Source: Lateolabrax maculatus
Lineage: Eukaryota; Chordata; Actinopteri; Acropomatiformes; Lateolabracidae
Reading direction: 5' to 3'
Assembly (NCBI GenBank): GCA_031216445.1
Contig: CM062215.1
Span: forward strand, 5,127,501-5,191,500
DNA: 64,000 nucleotides
In this document: in pieces, positions 58,701 to 64,000 of the stretch
Position numbering within the stretch: the stretch's first letter is position 1
Layout: each line of letters starts with the position of its first letter
Made by a program: the position numbers and the translations under genes
Notes under the pieces: model-generated
What the model saw: only the letters and a program-made list of their open reading frames with translations
Told to the model about the DNA's origin: nothing
The model's database searches: none

Positions 58701-61700
58701 CCAGGTGCCTTTTTAATGCCTCCAGCTGAAACTTTTTAAAACAAAAATCAGCATCCTCACCTGCTGATGATCCATAGAAAAAGACATGGAAATAAACATC
58801 AACGAATCAACAACAGTCAGTTAAGAGAAGCATTGCGATTGTCAAAGTGCAGTAAAAAAAATTCCTGAATGCGGACAAAATGGAGGCAATGTGGCAGTGT
58901 GAGAGTTTGGTCTTGTGGCGTATTCGGTGAACAGAGTGCAGCCTAGGTCAGTGCTGACGCAAATGGGATGTGGTCAAACTTCTATCCTGTTGAACCGTGG
59001 ATTATTTATACACAAACTAAAAAAAAGACTGTTATTCACTATTCCTTACTGTATGGCCCCTGTAAACTTTAAGTCCTTCAAGTGTCCTTCGAATAAACTG
59101 GAACAGTCTGTGCCATAAACACACCGATTAAGAGGAAAGCTCTTGTTGGGCCTGTTGTTGTCTCTCCTGCTGTGTCAGCTCAACAATGGTGTAATGGCTG
59201 TCTGGCTGCACAAACACACACAGACAATAATTCACAGTATGTCAGCCAAAACAAACAAAGGGTTGAAGGGAAGTGCTCTTAAGAAGAATCCAAAAGTAAT
59301 TTAGACTTACAGCACATTTACTGCTGTCCGTCCAGTTCAGCTTTCTCCTGATTGTTTTGTAACGCAAGCTACAATTGATTAGATATATTTATAAGAAGTA
59401 AATTAAGGAATAAATGTCTCTCTTATAATCTGCCTGTGTGCGCTCGTTGTTTTGTATTCATTACAAATAGTCTCGCAGATACCAAACACACACCAGCAGA
59501 CAACGCTCTCTGCATTATTTGTAATGAAATCCGACGAAGGTCGACGAAACTTTAAGCGATGCACCTTACCAACATACTATTTAATACACTAAAACAGTGT
59601 GTGAGATTTTTTACTATGTTCCTAACTTTAGTATGAAACCAACAAAGGGATTAAAGTATTAAAAAAAGGTACAGTTGGGTATCAGTTTAAATGTGAACCC
59701 TACCCGACCCTAACAGGGAATGCAGCAGCGTTTATAAAAACCAGTCAAACCAGATTTACATGATAAAGAAATGTTTCAGACAGACAGCTGAGCGTGAAAG
59801 ATCATTACCTCTGGAGCACCAAGTTCAACCGTGCACTTAAATGATCTGCTGCGTCTGAAATCACGTAATTAAGTTGCTTAAAACGCCCGCATCATCACCG
59901 TGGTCGTAGAGCGATGGAGACAGAGGTTTTAGGGTGAAAACGTTTCATGTTTTGACAACTCATGGGGAGCGAGAGAAGGTGCTGAGGGGAGGAAAAGTGG
60001 AGGATAAGAGAGGGCCCAAATAATCCCCCATAATCCCCTTCTCTCCCCCTAGCGGGGCGCCTGCTACGCGCCTCTCCCTCCGTGCTTCCTTCTGCGGTTT
60101 TGTTTTGAAACTTCCAAGGGCTCCCGCACGACGGGCGGGGGGGCACGTGCCTCCGAGAAATGTGACTTTGGACGGAGGACAAACGAGGACAGGGACAGAC
60201 CTGCTGCACACTGAGCCTGAGCTTCCCACAAGATACTCAATCCCCATGAAGAACCACTGACTGAATCACTGAAGTGTACCAAAATTCAAAGTATTTATAC
60301 CAACACGCTGCATTAGTGATATCAGCATTTTCAGATTTTCCAAAGTCCTATTTTTATGGACATTTTCCTCCTTTGATTTGATAAATAATTCACGTCATAG
60401 GCACAAACTGAGGCAGCGAAGCAACCCGAGCCAAATGTTTCCTACACTATCAACATGTGCTTATCTTTGTAAAAATGGACATGGCACTGAATGTGTGTTG
60501 GTAGTGTGTTTATGTTGAGTTTATTTTCATATGATACATCTTGCCTGAAAATAGGAAGTCCTGAAATGTTCTGTTGCGCATTAAGCACAAACAGATCCGT
60601 CTCCTAATGCTTCAAGGTCATTCTCTGTGCAGATGTTGTAGTTTGAGAAGGAAAAAACGGAGCAAAGATCTCTTTGTAGTCTCAATATTTTGATGTTCAG
60701 TAAGAGCATGACAGACGGAAATCCACGTCGGAAGAGGGAAGATAAGGAGATGGATAGAAGAAGAGACACCAATTTCTGCACCAACGTTAGTCTCAATAGA
60801 CAAGAATGCAAAGCATCCACAAGGTTTGCTGCATTTTCTGCAAAACCATATGTGCCTATTTCCACTTCTTCTCTGGCGTCTCGGGTCTGTGTCTTCAAAT
60901 GCTCATCTGCACTCTTAAAGGGCAACTCGCATTTTGAAAGTCTTTCTTTTGGAAGTTTTCGGAGCATTTTTCATCGTTGTGAATTATTGTGTTTCTGCTG
61001 GTCGCACAAATTCAGACCACAAACGCCAACTCTGAGCACGTGAAGGGGCTCACACACAACCCATACACCCTCTTCATTCAATTAACTGAGGCCAGCATGG
61101 TAGAACCGCTAATTGTCCACACACACGCATATTTCCAGGGCTTCTTCCATTGACATCACGTCGTTCATCAAATGACTCGCCCCACGTCTGTATTTTGCGT
61201 GAAACTGGATGTTAAGATATTGCGAGGTAATGGTCCGCGCTGATTGCATGCACGTGTGCTGGTGCGTGTGTGTGTGTACATGTGACAGAAAACAAGACGC
61301 CACAGGCGACCTATTTGCGTGGATGAAGGCCACTGAGTCGATTGATCAGATGTGTGTGTGTGGTATCAAAGAGTTCTCTCAATAAAACGATTAATGTGTC
61401 AGAGTGGGAGAACACGTCTGGCCTGCAGCATGGACACACAACAGATTGTCTTTCTTTCCGTGTGTGTGTACAAACACAAAGTGTATCTCTGATGCCCGGA
61501 CAGGCTAATCCCCTTGTAGCGTCTCGGTTGGAGGGTGGGGGCGGGGGGGTTAGGGGGCGCCCTACAGGACAGTCTGGACGCTCAGGATTTAACCAGCAGG
61601 CCACCTGCTTTCTCAGCAATGAGGAACAGCGCAGAGGGAGGTCCAGTTAAGGGGGTGTAAAGAGGATTTTTGGGGGTCAGTCGTGTACGTCTGGAAACAG

Positions 61701-63460
61701 TAGGCCAGAAATGTACAACTAAAGAAACTTAGAACTGTGAATTAAAACAGAAAATGCATGTTTTTACTATAATAAAGTCTCTATGGTTGGACCTTAATAT
61801 AAACCTTAATATCCAACCAGGTACAGAGACTTTACTGATGGATCACAGCACGTAATGTAAACAACTGCCCTCTATATCTGTGCCTCCGAACATCACCGGC
61901 GGCACAAATAGACGAGGTTAATCCGCGTGTGATCCCTCGGCCTCAGAGTACATCCTGTACCCGCGGCGGCGTGCTTGAAGAAAACACCTTTTGTCAATGA
62001 AACAGGATTTGAGAAAGTGCCATCTGGACGCCGGGGCAGGAGGTCTGTCTCCGCACGGCGTCTGATCCGGCGAGGTCAGGATCTGGGATCAGACTGGACC
62101 TGAGGAGGCAGGTGAGGGGGGATGGGGGGGGGGACCTCCAAATAGATATACGTTAGATCACAGACCACAATTAATTAGATTTTGTCCCAGGACGCCCCAA
62201 ACTGAAGCTCTTTATGCTTCTCAGGTTACATTTTTATCATGTTAGAGGTGTAATAAAAACGTGAAGCTGCATCAATTTGAAATGAATAGTTTGATTAAAA
62301 GAGACTGATATCACATTGAGTGGATTGTTTTGAGTTGTTTTGATTGTTATGAGTTTTGATTGCCTGATTTGAGAAGAAATTGAGTCTCGACTCTGCAGCC
62401 TAGAAAAAGATGCTAAAAATATCCCGCAGACACACCGAGCTGCTGCACCTCGAGGTTACAGTTTGACCCTGAAAATAAAAGTCTGCCACTTTCTTGGTGT
62501 AAAATTGCCTGCGGCTCATTAACGCTGACTGAATCGGTTTGGTTCATTTTAGTTTTTAGTTTTGCAGAGCTAGAAATGAACAAATGAATCGGTCAGAATG
62601 ACTGTAGGATTAATTATTACATCCTTATTTATACTGTACGTATAAAGATAATCGTAAGTGCATTAAAACTGGTTTAAAGATTATTTTTAAGCAAATAGCT
62701 AAAGCTCCAGATTAGAAATATAAATATGATAAAATGTATTATTTTTATCGTTCCTTACTTTTATTAATGTATTATTTTGTTTCCTACATCATGTTCTGTA
62801 ACATTTCTAATGAAACGATGCACTTCCTACATGTACACTAGTCTAAATTACAGTGAAATCATACTAACTGTATTCCTGCCCTCATTGTCTGAAGACATTG
62901 TAACATATTAAGTGGAATATGAAGGTTATAATGTTTTTAGAAAGGTGTTGATTCAACTGTTTGATCATTTTTGAGACTTTTAGTGACTTTTATTCAATAA
63001 TTTGTCAACTCTCTTTGATATAAACCTTAATGAAGGTAAGTTTTATTGCACAGCAGTTGTATTAAACTGTATAGGCTTTATCATACCAAACTGCCATATT
63101 ATATTATATAATATTATGTTATGGTGTGGGTTAAGTGGAATCTCTTGTTTTAGTTTTGCTCATATTAATACAAATCTATGGGTTTCCATAAATAAAACAT
63201 AAACTATACTTATAGTATATATTTGTACATACTGGGAGATTATAAAAGCTTTATAGTAATCTTATCCTACATTTTACATTAATACACAGAGACATCACCG
63301 CAGAACTATAAATCTTTGAGATTAAAACAGAAGTATGTAACATAATAAATAACATGTATGCTTATATGTAAGACTACGTTATTATTATTACTATTACTAT
63401 CCTCATACGAACATGAGGAAATAAACATCTGTATATAAAACACCGACACGTTTCAGCCCC
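52796..63460. other. Gene-free stretch, part 2
   Basis: No gene was recognised on either strand. Low-complexity spots include T/CT runs (53636-53665) and a T run after GT repeats (54148-54176). A CpG-richer patch at about 53420-53520 contains TTACGTCA, and another CpG-richer patch is at about 61880-62080. By synteny with human 13q14 this could be upstream or intronic sequence of an enox1 homolog, but no enox1 exon was seen. Confidence 0.4.
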
Positions 63461-63739
63461 CCCACGGCATCGCCCTATATGTTCCTACGCGCTCCCGTCT
63501 GCGCATGCTCGCTGCCAGCGTGCAGGTCCACGTGAGGGGGATGTGGCGCAGCGTGCATGGGATGGCTGTAGATGGGGCTGGGTCGCATCTAACCAATGAG
63601 GTGACCGCATTTACGTAAATATTTACACGGTGGTCGCCCTCTGCGCATGCGTAATGAGGTGTAGTGAGGCGCAGCCATGCATGGTTTTACCTGGGACGTC
63701 TGGGGGTCAACTCAAGGCACTCAAGGTTATTTATGAGGT
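63461..63739 (+). promoter_or_regulatory. NRF1/NF-Y promoter-like cluster and candidate first exon
   Basis: A CpG-rich block carries two NRF1-type sites (CTGCGCATGCTC near 63498 and CTGCGCATGCGTA near 63641) and a full NF-Y CCAAT box (AACCAATGAG near 63591). About 60-100 bases downstream of the second site a donor TTATGAG|GTAAGA occurs at about 63739, so 63660-63739 could be a first exon on the plus strand. The gene lies beyond the window; an enox1-like gene is a synteny guess only. Confidence 0.45.
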
Positions 63740-64000
63740 AAGAATGTGGAGAAGCAGCTGTAGTTATGTTTATATCATGGAGTTTGTTGATTTATTTGTT
63801 GTCAAACTACATTTTTGCATCAAGTTGACAAATTAAATCCAGAGTTTTAGGGTTTCTAGAGGGATAAAAGTAATATATTTATGATTAAATTCTAGTTTTA
63901 CCAACATATTTCTTAAGAACGCAGTGATCGTCCTTTAGGAAACATGTCTACATCAAATGAATAAAATGAAAGAGAAAGAAAGCCGAACAGTCCAGTTTTT
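63740..64000. other. AT-rich sequence after the candidate first exon
   Basis: Would be first-intron sequence if the upstream promoter call is right; nothing else is visible. Confidence 0.35.

Overview
The window is vertebrate nuclear DNA, almost certainly from a percomorph teleost. Introns are short with GT-AG borders. Gene content joins human 3q12-type genes (col8a1, nfkbiz), jagn1, glycerol kinase, and the human 13q14 block wbp4-mtrf1-ccdc122. Fish-type interspersed repeats and GT-rich microsatellites are also present. All exon models were built by eye from translated sequence, reading-frame phase across introns and remembered family features; no alignment or search was run.

Layout: col8a1 (+, 2.3-5.0 kb, 3' UTR to about 6.2 kb); a compound GT/GA minisatellite (6.9-7.2 kb); jagn1 (+, 7.9-8.8 kb); nfkbiz (-, 10.5-26.3 kb, ten coding exons); gk (-, 29.5-36.7 kb, twenty coding exons); tRNA-Glu(UUC) (-, 37.2 kb); wbp4 (+, 38.2-40.9 kb, start codon split by an intron); mtrf1 (-, 42.0-44.3 kb); ccdc122 (+, 44.8-47.2 kb), head to head with mtrf1 across a 408-bp presumed two-way promoter. 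From 47.3 to 64 kb I recognise no gene. The last 0.6 kb holds a CpG-rich NRF1/NF-Y promoter-like cluster followed by a splice-donor-bearing candidate first exon.

The remarkable part is inside one intron of nfkbiz. About 11.8 kb (12144-23967) of that 12.9-kb intron is a giant inverted repeat: two arms of about 5 kb each, highly similar but carrying private indels, around a 1.7-kb spacer of G-rich minisatellite. Each arm holds about a dozen diverged tRNA-like units. Most have recognisable A-box and B-box sequences, several are followed by T-runs, and a subset sit in a tandem array of about 160-bp period. Each arm also has a CpG-dense, splice-donor-bearing outer end pointing inward. No transposase, polymerase or viral gene was seen in it. 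A related tRNA-like module lies just outside the left arm. A transcript reading through this intron would carry a kilobase-scale hairpin.

The protein-coding genes are ordinary and look intact: extracellular matrix (col8a1), ER membrane traffic (jagn1), inflammatory nuclear I-kappa-B (nfkbiz), glycerol metabolism (gk), spliceosome (wbp4), mitochondrial translation (mtrf1) and a coiled-coil protein (ccdc122). They do not form a functional pathway.
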